From Streptomyces sp. NBC_01233 (lineage in GTDB: Bacteria; Actinomycetota; Actinomycetes; Streptomycetales; Streptomycetaceae), in the NCBI RefSeq assembly GCF_035989305.1, contig NZ_CP108514.1:2161501-2225500 (forward strand): DNA of 64,000 bases. The letters are read 5' to 3'. The notes under the pieces were generated by a model. It was not told where the DNA came from. It saw only the letters and a program-made list of their open reading frames with translations, and did not search any database. Shown here piece after piece: positions 26,663 through 34,494 of the stretch (the stretch's first letter is position 1; each line of letters opens with the position of its first letter). The translations under genes were made by a program, and so were the position numbers.

Positions 26663-27409
26663 CGCCCGGCGCCGTACGACGAACTCGTCGAGGGCGTCGT
26701 ACGCCGACCCGTGCTCGGGCAGCGCGGAGGCGGACCGCGCCCCGTCCAGGACCGCGTGCAGCGCCTCGAAGTCCGCGCGCACCCCGCCGACGGCCGGGCC
26801 CTCGTAGCCCCCGTGTTCGGCGGCGGCCTTCGCCTCGATCAGGGCGGCGAGGTACGGGGGCGCCTCGGGCACCTCGGCCAGCAGGGTCGGCAGGTGCGCC
26901 TGCACCGTGCCCGACCGCATCAGGTGGATGCCGGTCAGCAGCGCCCGGAACGCGTAGAGCAGCGGCTTGAGTTCGGCGGCCTTCTCGAAGAGCCGCCACT
27001 GCGTGTTGGCGAACCCCCGGTAGTGGTGGGCGTGGTGGGAGGTCAGCACGCCCGGGGCCAGCGCGATCAGCTCCTCGTGCGCCGGTGTCGTGTGGACCAC
27101 GAGCGGGGAGAGCAGCTGTTCCAGGACGTAGCCGTTGCGGTTCAGCATCAGGCGGACAAACTTGCGCAGGTCGTGCGTGACGAGGTCCATCTCCACGTCG
27201 TCCCGGTCCCACATGCGGGTGCGGGTCTCCTCCGGTTCGCGCAGGCCGAGGAGGGCCTGCGCCGGCAGGAGATGGGCGCCCCGCAGGTCGATGTCGGAGT
27301 CCCGGGACGGGAAGCCGTACAGGTGGGCGCCCGACACCGTGGCGAAGAGCAGCGGATCGGGCTGCTCCGCCACGACGGGGGTCAGGTCGATACTCAGTGC
27401 GTCCAGCAT
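26651..27409 (-). CDS. Pol-beta-type nucleotidyltransferase (RlaP-like), copy B
   Basis: 252 residues. The motif is ATVSGAHLYGFPSRDSDIDLRGAHLLP (G-A-x-x-x-G...S-D-I-D), then DVEMDLVTHDLRKFVRLMLNRNGYVLEQLLSPLVV and a helical half (HHYRGFANTQWRLFEK, RALLTGIHLMRSG). It shares the order of elements with the opposing copy A, but the two are clearly diverged. It starts 3 bp after the ADP-ribosylglycohydrolase gene ends, so it is the last gene of the NAD operon. The third catalytic carboxylate is probably the D-x-E-M-D segment (DDVEMDL). Product of the reaction unknown. Confidence 0.8.
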   Translation of the reverse strand: MLDALSIDLTPVVAEQPDPLLFATVSGAHLYGFPSRDSDIDLRGAHLLPAQALLGLREPEETRTRMWDRDDVEMDLVTHDLRKFVRLMLNRNGYVLEQLLSPLVVHTTPAHEELIALAPGVLTSHHAHHYRGFANTQWRLFEKAAELKPLLYAFRALLTGIHLMRSGTVQAHLPTLLAEVPEAPPYLAALIEAKAAAEHGGYEGPAVGGVRADFEALHAVLDGARSASALPEHGSAYDALDEFVVRRRALRD

Positions 27410-27412
27410 GGA

Positions 27413-28423
27413 TCAAGCATCCCAAAGGGTGCCGAAGGCCAGGAGTTCGTCCCGGTACTCGATGCGGCCCTCCCAGTCCCGGGGCCAGACGTCGGCGCCG
27501 AGGTGGGCTCCGGCGAAGGCGCCGGCGAGACAGGCTATGGAGTCCGAGTCGCCCCGCGTGCAGGCCGCCCGGCGCAGGGCCAGGAGGGGCTCGTCGGGGA
27601 AGAGGAGGAAGCACTGGAGGGCCGTGGCGAGGGCTTCCTCGGCGATCCAGCCGTCGCCGGTGGTCAGGCAGGGGTCGGTCTCCGGGGAGGGGGACCGCAG
27701 GGCGGCCGCCAGCCGGTCCAAGGCCGCCAGGCACTCGTCCCAGCCCCGCGCCATGAAGGACTCGGGCGAGGCGTCGCTGGCGGTCCGCATCCAGAGGTCG
27801 CCGAGCCAGCGCTCGTGGTAGCGGGTGCGGTTCTCCAGGGCGTACGAGCGCAGCCGTCCGACCAGGCCCGTCACCTCGGTGCCCGCGGCCAGCAGGTGCA
27901 CCGCCCGCGCCGTCAGGTCGGAGGCGGCGAGCGCCGTCGGGTGGCCGTGGGTGAGGGCCGACTGGAGCTGGGCGGCGCCCGCCCGCTCCTCGTCCGTCCA
28001 GCCCGGCACCAGCCCGACCGGGACCACGCGCATGTTCGCGCCGCAGCCCTTGGAGCCGACCTGGCTGGCCTCCCGCCAGTCCCGCTCGGGCAGGTTCAGG
28101 AGGCTGCAGGCCTTGAGGCAGGTGTTCCCGGGTGCCCGGTTGTTCTCCGGGGAGTGGTACCAGTCGACGAACTCCTCGCGGACCGGGCGGGCCAGGCGCA
28201 GCGGGCCGATCGGGCCGCGCTCCGCGGCGGTGCGCATCCCGCGCGCGAGGGCGAGGGTCATCTGGGTGTCGTCCGTGACGATCGCCGGGCGGGGGAGCTT
28301 CATCTCCCGCCACGGGCCCGTCTTGGCCAGGATCGAGGGCACGTCGTTGAACTCGGTCGGGAAGCCGAGGGCGTCGCCCAGGGCCAGGCCGATCAGGGCG
28401 CCCGTCGCGGCTCGCTTCGTCAT
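27413..28423 (-). CDS. ADP-ribosylglycohydrolase family protein
   Basis: 336 residues from ATG 28423, overlapping the upstream NUDIX stop as ATGA. Family motifs: ALIGLALGDALGFPTEF at the start, VTDDTQMTLALARGM (metal-binding T-D-D-T), and TRGDSDSIACLAGAFAGAHLGAD (the second metal site, G-D-S-D-S). Enzymes of this fold remove ADP-ribose from proteins, DNA or small molecules using two Mg ions. Its place with pnuC, nadR and nrtR links it to ADP-ribose/NAD turnover; protein or nucleic-acid targets cannot be told from the sequence. Confidence 0.9.
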   Translation of the reverse strand: MTKRAATGALIGLALGDALGFPTEFNDVPSILAKTGPWREMKLPRPAIVTDDTQMTLALARGMRTAAERGPIGPLRLARPVREEFVDWYHSPENNRAPGNTCLKACSLLNLPERDWREASQVGSKGCGANMRVVPVGLVPGWTDEERAGAAQLQSALTHGHPTALAASDLTARAVHLLAAGTEVTGLVGRLRSYALENRTRYHERWLGDLWMRTASDASPESFMARGWDECLAALDRLAAALRSPSPETDPCLTTGDGWIAEEALATALQCFLLFPDEPLLALRRAACTRGDSDSIACLAGAFAGAHLGADVWPRDWEGRIEYRDELLAFGTLWDA

Positions 28424-29187
28424 CGGGTAGGTCCTTCCGGTCGGAGCAGAGGGGGATGGAGGGCGGTCGCCGGGCCGGGCCGGTAGAGGGCGGCCGGTTT
28501 GCCGCGGCCGCCGGTCAGCCGGGCGGCGCCCGGCACGGCCTCGACGAACCCGGGCGTCGTCAGGACCTTGCGGCGGAAGTTGGGGCGGTCGAGGGCGGTG
28601 TCCCAGACGGTCTCGTAGACGGCCCGGAGCTCGCCCAGGGTGAACTCGGGCGGGCAGAAGGCGGTGGCCAGGCAGGTGTACTCCAGCTTCGAGCCGATCC
28701 GCTCCCGTGCGTCCGCCAGGATCACGGCGTGGTCGAAGGCGAGGTCGCAGACCTCCCCGACCGGCAGCCAGCGGGCGTGCGCCGCGTCCCCGCCGCCCTC
28801 CGCCGCCGGCTCGGGCATGTCCGGGACGAGGGCCGTGAAGGCCACCGAGACCACCCGCATCCGCGGATCCCGGTCCGGTTCGCTGTACGTGCGCAGCTGC
28901 TCCAGGTGGAGCGCCGCCACCACCCGCTCCGGCAGGCCGGTCTCCTCGGCCAGTTCGCGCCGGGCGGCGGCCTCCGCGGACTCCCGCGGCAGGACGAAGC
29001 CCCCGGGCAGCGCCCAGGCCCCCGCGTACGGCTCCTGGCCGCGCCGGATCAGCAGCACGTGCAGGGCCCCGTCGCGCACGGTGAACACGGCCAGGTCGAC
29101 CGTCACCGCGAACGGCTCGAAGGCGAGCGGAGCGAGATGGGGGTCCCCCCGGCCGGAGGCTGGGGGAGGGTCATAGCCGGCGGTCAT
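28420..29187 (-). CDS. NrtR-like NUDIX / winged-helix regulator
   Basis: 255 residues from ATG 29187 (ATGA overlap with the nadR-like stop). The NUDIX box reads GGFVLPRESAEAAARRELAEETGL. The C-terminal third (about 175-245: LDRPNFRRKVLTTPGFVEAVPGAARLTGGRGKPAALYRPG) matches the winged-helix part of NrtR, the ADP-ribose-sensing repressor of NAD genes. The first 20 residues are odd: DPPPASGRGDPHL is translated from a copy of the dispersed palindromic repeat (29139-29170), before the normal start of the domain at FAVTVDLAVFTV. Control of its own operon through the palindrome upstream of pnuC is likely. Confidence 0.82.
   Translation of the reverse strand: MTAGYDPPPASGRGDPHLAPLAFEPFAVTVDLAVFTVRDGALHVLLIRRGQEPYAGAWALPGGFVLPRESAEAAARRELAEETGLPERVVAALHLEQLRTYSEPDRDPRMRVVSVAFTALVPDMPEPAAEGGGDAAHARWLPVGEVCDLAFDHAVILADARERIGSKLEYTCLATAFCPPEFTLGELRAVYETVWDTALDRPNFRRKVLTTPGFVEAVPGAARLTGGRGKPAALYRPGPATALHPPLLRPEGPTR
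29139..29170 (+). repeat. Dispersed palindromic repeat within the nrtR-like gene
   Basis: GGGGGTCCCCCC-GGCCGGAGGC-TGGGGGAGGG: the same module as at 6002, 40566, 52142 and 57905. Here it is in frame and encodes residues about 6-17. Confidence 0.85.
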
Positions 29188-30263
29188 CGGTTCTCCGGAA
29201 GGGGGTCGGTGAAGTGCCAGCCCTCGGCCAGCAGCTCGTCCACGGCAGCGACGGCCGTCTCCAGCCGGGCCGCCCGGTCCCCGCGCACGACGAGGAAACG
29301 CCTCCCGGTGCGCTCCAGTTCCGCCCGGAACCGCCCGGTCATCCAGGGTCTGAGCTGCGGTCCGTCCCGCAGCCCGTCGTCCTCGAAGGGCACGTCGGCG
29401 TGGTCGGTCAGCAGGTACAGGTCCCGTCGGGTCAGGGCGGCGGCCCGCTCGACCTCGGGGTTGCGGTCGCCCATGTACCGCTCGTGCCAGATCCCGGTCG
29501 CGAAGGAGTCGGTGTCGCAGAACAGCACCGGGGAGCCGAGCCGGGCGGCCCGCTCCTCGTCCGCGTCCTGGTGGCGCGCGATGACCGGGAACTCCTCCGA
29601 GGTGAAGGACACGTCCGCCCAGGACGCCGCCGGGTCGGCCGCGCGGGCCGCCGCCAGCTTCTCCTCGCTGTACCGGCGGCCGTACTCGGCGACCCAGCCG
29701 GTCTTGGCCCAGACGCCGCCGAGCCGCCGGTAGTGGTCCGCCAGGGCGCGCGACAGCGTGGTGGTCCCGGTGGACTCCGCGCCCAGGACGACGACCCGCC
29801 GGGTCAGCGCGGCGCGCACGGCCGGCCCGAGGAACTCCCAGGAGCCGACCGGGTCCCTGCGGACCGCCGTCCCGGACACCGGGAACAGCGTCCGCTCCCG
29901 GTCCACCAGGACCTCCTCGGCGCCGAACCGCCGGGCGAGCTCGCTCCCGTACTCCTCCGAGGTGAACACGGCGTCCACCCGTCCGGGGACCGCGCCGCGG
30001 AAGACGGCCATGTGCGCCTCCCAGATCTCCGGGTCGTGCAGGTCGACCGGGATGTCGTCGACCGCGCCGACGACCTCGGCCCCGGGGTGCGCCTCGCGCA
30101 TCCAGGCGATCCGGTCTGCGAGCGGGACCGACTCCACCGAGGCCGCGCACACCAGCACCGTCAGCCGCTCGCACTGGTCCTGGGCGGTGCGCACGAGGTG
30201 GTGGTGCCCGGCGTGCGGCGGGTAGAACTTGCCGAGGACCAGGCCGTGCCCGTGGCGTCTCAT
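29184..30263 (-). CDS. NadR-like NMN adenylyltransferase / NR kinase
   Basis: 359 residues from ATG 30263 (ATGA overlap with pnuC). The N-terminal nucleotidyltransferase shows GLVLGKFYPPHAGHHHLV (H-x-G-H) and VSGTAVRRDPVGSW (S-x-T-x-x-R). The C-terminal half is a P-loop kinase domain like ribosylnicotinamide kinase, with LGAESTGTTTLSRALADHY, VAEYGRRYSEE and LFCDTDSFATGIW. The usual Walker A lysine (GKS/T) is replaced by Thr, which is unusual, so kinase activity is not assured. There is no N-terminal helix-turn-helix, so it is not a NadR repressor. Role: nicotinamide riboside salvage after PnuC uptake. Confidence 0.88.
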   Translation of the reverse strand: MRRHGHGLVLGKFYPPHAGHHHLVRTAQDQCERLTVLVCAASVESVPLADRIAWMREAHPGAEVVGAVDDIPVDLHDPEIWEAHMAVFRGAVPGRVDAVFTSEEYGSELARRFGAEEVLVDRERTLFPVSGTAVRRDPVGSWEFLGPAVRAALTRRVVVLGAESTGTTTLSRALADHYRRLGGVWAKTGWVAEYGRRYSEEKLAAARAADPAASWADVSFTSEEFPVIARHQDADEERAARLGSPVLFCDTDSFATGIWHERYMGDRNPEVERAAALTRRDLYLLTDHADVPFEDDGLRDGPQLRPWMTGRFRAELERTGRRFLVVRGDRAARLETAVAAVDELLAEGWHFTDPLPENR

Positions 30264-30868
30264 GCCGTCGTCTCCACAGCCGTACGGGCGTCCGCCGCGC
30301 GCAGCGTGCGCCGCCAGCCTAGGAGTCCGGCCACGCACAGGACGAGGAAGCCGACGTAGAGCGCCGAGGTCAGGTAGAGCCCCTTGTGCGCGTAGAGCGG
30401 GATGTAGACGAGGTCGGCGGCGATCCACAGCCACCAGGACTCCACGAGCTTGCGGCACTGCCCGTAGGTGGCGACGAGCGAGAGCCCGGTGGTCAGCGCG
30501 TCCCAGAACGGGACGGTGGAGTCGGTGGCCCGGCTCAGCAGCAGCGTGAGCCCGAGCACCGCCACCGCCCCCGCCGCGGCGAGCCCGGCCCATTCGGTGC
30601 GCGTGGTGCGGCGCACCGGCAGGGCCTCGGCGGATCCTGGTCCACCCCCGTGGGTCCAGGACCACCAGCCGTAGGCGGCGAGGGCGATGAAGACGATCTG
30701 GAGCCCGGCATCGGCGTAGAGGCCGGCCTGGGCGAAGAGCACGATGAAGAAGACGTTGTTGGCGATGCCGATCGGCCAGTTGGCGACGTGCTGCCGGGCG
30801 ACCAGCCAGACGCACAGGGCGCCGGTGGCGAAGCCGAGCACCTCGGTCCAGCTCAAAGTCCAGTTCAT
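30260..30868 (-). CDS. pnuC: PnuC-type nicotinamide riboside transporter
   Basis: 202 residues from ATG 30868 (GGGAG five bases before); a GTG four codons earlier is poorly placed for its ribosome site. About seven hydrophobic segments. Typical PnuC features: NWPIGIANNVFFIVLFAQAGLYADAGLQIVFIALAAYGWWSWTHGG and the later ESWWLWIAADLVYIPLYAHKGLYLTSALY. It moves nicotinamide riboside by facilitated diffusion; trapping is by the kinase encoded next. It is the first gene of a five-gene operon with overlapping stops and starts. Confidence 0.93.
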   Translation of the reverse strand: MNWTLSWTEVLGFATGALCVWLVARQHVANWPIGIANNVFFIVLFAQAGLYADAGLQIVFIALAAYGWWSWTHGGGPGSAEALPVRRTTRTEWAGLAAAGAVAVLGLTLLLSRATDSTVPFWDALTTGLSLVATYGQCRKLVESWWLWIAADLVYIPLYAHKGLYLTSALYVGFLVLCVAGLLGWRRTLRAADARTAVETTA

Positions 30869-30886
30869 GCCGGCTCCCACTCCCTT

Positions 30887-30907
30887 TAATAGTCATAGCG
30901 ACTATAA
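30887..30907. promoter_or_regulatory. Palindromic operator upstream of pnuC
   Basis: Inverted repeat ATAGTC-ATAGC-GACTAT (30889-30894 and 30900-30905), the only AT-rich stretch nearby, 19 bp upstream of the pnuC ATG. I infer that it is the binding site of the NrtR-like protein encoded in the operon. Confidence 0.6.
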
Positions 30908-30936
30908 ACAGGAGTGTGGGGTCGGGGCAAGCGAAA

Positions 30937-30965
30937 AGCCCGCAGTGCACGGGGCACTGCGGGCT
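30937..30965 (-). terminator. Terminator of the scpA-scpB-rluB operon
   Basis: Perfect 12-bp stem (AGCCCGCAGTGC, 30937-30948, with 30954-30965), followed on the minus strand by TTTT. It lies 21 bp beyond the rluB stop. Confidence 0.9.
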
Positions 30966-30986
30966 CTTCTCGGGGAGCGGGGGGGT

Positions 30987-32453
30987 CTACAGACCGACCT
31001 CGCGCATCAGCATGCCGACCTCGGTGTTGGTCAGGCGGCGCAGCCAGCCGGACTTCTGGTCGCCCAGCTCGATCGGCCCGAAGGAGGTCCGGACGAGCTT
31101 CTCGACCGGGAAGCCGGCCTCCGCCATCATGCGGCGGACGATGTGCTTGCGGCCCTCGTGGAGGGTCACCTCGACCAGGTAGTTCTTGCCGACCTGGTCG
31201 ACGACCCGGAAGTGGTCGGCGCGGGCGTAGCCGTCCTCCAGCTCGATGCCGTCCTTGAGGCGCTTGCCGATCTCACGCGGCAGCGGGCCGGTGATCGCGG
31301 CGACGTAGGTCTTCTTCACGCCGTACTTCGGGTGCGTGAGGCGGTGGGCCAGCTCACCGTGGTTGGTGAGCAGGATGATGCCCTCGGTCTCCGTGTCGAG
31401 CCGGCCGACGTGGAAGAGACGCGTCTCACGGTTGGTGACGTAGTCGCCCAGGCACTGGCGGCCGTCGGGGTCCTCCATGGTGGAGACGACACCGGCGGGC
31501 TTGTTCAGCGCGAAGAACAGGTACGACTGGGTGGCAACGGTCAGGCCGTCCACCTTGATCTCGTCCTTCGGCTGGACGCGCTTGCCCTGCTCCAGCACGA
31601 TCTCGCCGTTGACCTCGACGCGGGCCTGCTCGATGAGTTCCTCGCAGGCGCGGCGCGAGCCCATGCCGGCGCGGGCGAGCACCTTCTGCAGACGCTCACC
31701 CTCCTCCTCGGCGCCCGGGAAGGTCTTCGGGGTCTTGATCACGGGCTTGTCGGCGTACCGGTCGCGCACGCGCTCCTCGATGCGCGCGTCCAGCTCGCGC
31801 GGGCGGGACTGGCCGCTGCGGCTGCCCGGGCCGCTGCGCGGGCCGCCGGCCCCGCCGATGCCGGGGGTCTTGGAGGTCTTGGGGCCACCCTTGGCGCCAC
31901 CGCGCGCGGCCGCGCCACGGGCACCGCCGCCGCCGGCCTTGGGGCCGCTGCGACCGCTGCGCTCACCCTCGGGGCCCACGTCGTAGCGGCGCTCCTCGGG
32001 GCGCGGGTTGCGGATCCGCGGCGGCGGAGCCTGGTCGCGGTCGCGCGCGTCCGAGCCGCCGCCCTGGTAGCCGCCGCCGGAGCCGCCGCCCTGGTAGCCG
32101 CCGGAGCTGCCGCCGCGGTAACCGCCGCCGCCTCCGGTGGAGCCGCCGCCCTGGTAGCCGCCGGAGCTGCCGCCGCGGTAACCGCCGCCGCCTCCGGTGG
32201 AGCCGCCGCCCTGGTAGCCGCCGGAGCTGCCGCCGCGGGAGCCGCCGCTGCGGCCACCGCCGGAGGAGCCGCCGCGGGAGCTGCCACCGCCGGAGGAGCC
32301 GCCGCGGGAGCCGCCACCGCCGGAGGAGCCGCCGCCGCGGTAGTTGCCGCCGCCGGAGGAGGAGCCGCCGCGGGAGTTACCGCCGCGTCCGCCACCACCG
32401 CCGCCGCCGCTGTTCCTGTTGCCGCCACCGTTGCCGTTGCCGCTGCTTCGCAT
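30987..32453 (-). CDS. rluB: RluB-type rRNA pseudouridine synthase with long Gly/Ser extension
   Basis: 488 residues from ATG 32453, which overlaps the scpB stop by one base. The first 135 residues are almost all G, S, R, Y and Q (GGYQGGGSTGGGGGYRGGSS units). A basic P/G/R linker runs to about 250, followed by an S4 domain (RLQKVLARAGMGSRRACEELI) and the pseudouridine synthase domain with catalytic Asp in HVGRLDTETEGIILLTNHGEL. The family modifies 23S rRNA helix 89. The RGG-rich extension could bind RNA; I infer this from composition only. Position after scpB is the usual one. Confidence 0.92.
   Translation of the reverse strand: MRSSGNGNGGGNRNSGGGGGGGRGGNSRGGSSSGGGNYRGGGSSGGGGSRGGSSGGGSSRGGSSGGGRSGGSRGGSSGGYQGGGSTGGGGGYRGGSSGGYQGGGSTGGGGGYRGGSSGGYQGGGSGGGYQGGGSDARDRDQAPPPRIRNPRPEERRYDVGPEGERSGRSGPKAGGGGARGAAARGGAKGGPKTSKTPGIGGAGGPRSGPGSRSGQSRPRELDARIEERVRDRYADKPVIKTPKTFPGAEEEGERLQKVLARAGMGSRRACEELIEQARVEVNGEIVLEQGKRVQPKDEIKVDGLTVATQSYLFFALNKPAGVVSTMEDPDGRQCLGDYVTNRETRLFHVGRLDTETEGIILLTNHGELAHRLTHPKYGVKKTYVAAITGPLPREIGKRLKDGIELEDGYARADHFRVVDQVGKNYLVEVTLHEGRKHIVRRMMAEAGFPVEKLVRTSFGPIELGDQKSGWLRRLTNTEVGMLMREVGL
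32091..32240. repeat. 60-bp tandem repeat inside rluB
   Basis: The unit CTGGTAGCCGCCGGAGCTGC...GGTGGAGCCGCCGCC occurs twice in full and a third time in part, encoding 20-residue Gly/Ser/Tyr/Gln units. Copies are identical or nearly so, suggesting recent expansion. Confidence 0.85.
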
Positions 32454-33088
32454 CAAAGTTCCGTCGTCTTGTCGTCGTCTTCATCGGTATCCGGTGAGTC
32501 CGGATCGAACGACGGCACACCTTCTTGCGTCTCGGCTTCGATCGCGTCCGCCTCGGGGAGGAAGGGCGCGAGCTCCGGGAGCTCGTCCAGGCCTCGTAGG
32601 CCCATCCGCTCCAAAAAGTGGTTCGTCGTCCTGTACAGGATCGCACCTGTTTCGGGTTCCGTCCCCGCCTCCTCCACCAGACCGCGCTGGAGGAGGGTCC
32701 GCATGACCCCGTCGCAGTTGACTCCGCGCACCGCCGAGACCCGCGACCGGCTCACCGGCTGGCGGTACGCGACGACCGCCAGGGTCTCCAGGGCCGCCTG
32801 GGTGAGCCGGGCCTGCTGGCCGTCCAGTACGAAGCCCTCGACGGCCGGGGCGTACTCCGCCCGGCTGTAGAACCGCCAGCCGCCCGCGACCAGCCGCAGC
32901 TCGAATCCCCGGCGCGCGGCCGTGTACTCGTCGGCGAGCTCGCGCAGCGCGTGCGCGACCTCGCGCGGGGTGCGCTCCAGCACCTTCGCGAGGTGCGCCT
33001 CGGTCGCGGGCTCGTCCACGACCATGAGCACGGCCTCCAGGGCCGGCTTCAGCTCCAGCGCGGCCACCGCGCTCGCTTCGCTGCTCAA
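32453..33088 (-). CDS. scpB: Segregation and condensation protein B
   Basis: 211 residues from a TTG whose TTGA overlaps the scpA stop. The winged-helix pair typical of ScpB: LKPALEAVLMVVDEPATEAHLAKVL...VAHALRELADEY and QARLTQAALETLAVVAYRQPVSRSRVSAVRGVNCDGVMRTLLQRGLVEE, with the conserved LETLAVVAYRQP. The C-terminal 50 residues are acidic and probably disordered. Partner of ScpA and SMC in chromosome condensation. Confidence 0.95.
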   Translation of the reverse strand: MSSEASAVAALELKPALEAVLMVVDEPATEAHLAKVLERTPREVAHALRELADEYTAARRGFELRLVAGGWRFYSRAEYAPAVEGFVLDGQQARLTQAALETLAVVAYRQPVSRSRVSAVRGVNCDGVMRTLLQRGLVEEAGTEPETGAILYRTTNHFLERMGLRGLDELPELAPFLPEADAIEAETQEGVPSFDPDSPDTDEDDDKTTEL

Positions 33089-34494
33089 TCCTTCGCCTCC
33101 ACGATCTGGTCGAACTCGTCGGTCACGGTCGGCATGCCGTCGCCGTCCCCGCCGCTCCAGCGCACGGTGAGGGTCTGCAGTGCCTCCTCCTGGTCGAGGA
33201 CCACCGCCTTCTCCCGGTAGAGCTCCAAGAGGGCCAGGAAGCGCGCGACGACGGTGAGCGTGTCGTGGGCGTCCTCGGTGAGCTCCTGGAAGGTGGCCTC
33301 CCCGCGCGCCTTCAGCACCCGCACCACGAGCCCGGCCTGCTCGCGCACGCTGACGAGGGGCGCGTGGATGTGGTCCACGTACACCTGGGGCTTGGCCTTC
33401 GGCTGCATGGCCTTGACGGCGAGCCGGGCGAACCCTTCCGCTCCGATGCTGATGACGACCTCGGGCAGCAGGTCCGCGTGGTGCGGCTCCAGGCCCACGG
33501 TCCTCGGGTACCGCCTCCCCTCGGCCTCGGCCCGCCTCTCGAAGATCTCGGCGATCTGCTTGTACGCGCGGTACTGCAGCAGGCGCGCGAACAGCAGGTC
33601 CCTGGCCTCGAGGAGGGCCAGGTCCCCCTCGTCCTCGACCTCGGCGGCCGGCAGCAGCCGGGCGGCCTTCAGGTCGAGGAGGGTGGCGGCGACGACGAGG
33701 AACTCGGTGGTCTGGTCGAGATCCCAGTCCGGCCCCATGGCCCGGATGTGGGCCATGAACTCGTCGGTGACCTTGGACAGCGCCACCTCGGTGACGTCGA
33801 GCTTGTGCCGCGAGATCAGCTGGAGCAGCAGGTCGAAGGGCCCCTCGAAGTTGTCGAGCCGCAACGTGAACCGCCCGTCGCCTCCGGCGGGGCCGGCAGG
33901 CACTCCGGCCCGGGCCGAGCCGCCTGCGGCGGGGGCTGCGGCGGCGCCCCCGGCCGAGCCGGCAGCGTCCGCGCCCACGGCAGGGTCGCCTCCGGCCGAG
34001 GCGGGAGAGCCCTCGACCCCGGCCGGGCCGCCGCCCGCCGCCGCGTCGGCCTGCCTCGGCCCCGGCTGCTCCTGCTGCGGGCCTGTGGGCCCTCCGGAGG
34101 GCCCGGAGGTCTCCCGGGGCTCCGCCCCGCCGTCCACCACCGCGAGCCGCACAGCGGGCACATCAGGCTCGGCTTCGCCACCTGCGACCGGGGCTGCGGC
34201 GCCCCTGGCGGGGGCGGCAGCGGCCTCGGCGCCTGTGGCGGGGTTGCCGGCGGGGGTGTCGTCAGGCGCCGGGTCGGCCTGCTTCGGCCCACGTTGCTCC
34301 TGCTGGGGGTCTGCGGGCCCCTCCGGGGGGCCGGGGGCCGGGCGGGGCTCCGGGCCGCCCTCCGCCGCCGCGGGCCGCGCAGCGGGCTCGTCAGGGGCTT
34401 CGGGGCCCACTCCCCCGTCGGCCGCGTCGGGGTTGCCGGGGCCGCGCCCCAGCAGTCGCCGGGGCGGTCGGCCGGATTCGGCGGGGAAGGGCAT
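33085..34494 (-). CDS. scpA: Segregation and condensation protein A with long N-terminal extension
   Basis: 469 residues from ATG 34494. The ScpA core begins only at about residue 208 (RFTLRLDNFEGPFDLLLQLISRHKLDVTEVALSKVTDEFMAHI) and ends with a winged helix (TFQELTEDAHDTLTVVARFLALLELYREKAVVLDQ). The first 207 residues are P/A/G/E-rich and hold an imperfect internal duplication: 47-75 and 123-151 share EPR...GP...GP..PQQEQ.GP.QAD. ScpA bridges the SMC heads. The extension is not needed for the fold and may be disordered. The start could lie further in; the frame stays open without an obvious better ribosome site. Confidence 0.9.
   Translation of the reverse strand: MPFPAESGRPPRRLLGRGPGNPDAADGGVGPEAPDEPAARPAAAEGGPEPRPAPGPPEGPADPQQEQRGPKQADPAPDDTPAGNPATGAEAAAAPARGAAAPVAGGEAEPDVPAVRLAVVDGGAEPRETSGPSGGPTGPQQEQPGPRQADAAAGGGPAGVEGSPASAGGDPAVGADAAGSAGGAAAAPAAGGSARAGVPAGPAGGDGRFTLRLDNFEGPFDLLLQLISRHKLDVTEVALSKVTDEFMAHIRAMGPDWDLDQTTEFLVVAATLLDLKAARLLPAAEVEDEGDLALLEARDLLFARLLQYRAYKQIAEIFERRAEAEGRRYPRTVGLEPHHADLLPEVVISIGAEGFARLAVKAMQPKAKPQVYVDHIHAPLVSVREQAGLVVRVLKARGEATFQELTEDAHDTLTVVARFLALLELYREKAVVLDQEEALQTLTVRWSGGDGDGMPTVTDEFDQIVEAKD

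Noticed and set aside
28420..30174. Continuous minus-strand frame fusing the NUDIX gene to upstream sequence
   Set aside because: The part above 29187 is the out-of-frame shadow of the nadR-like gene; the ATG at 29187 with ATGA overlap is the real start.
32091..32240. 60-bp tandem units considered as a CRISPR or a minisatellite outside genes
   Set aside because: They lie fully in the rluB frame and encode Gly/Ser-rich repeats.
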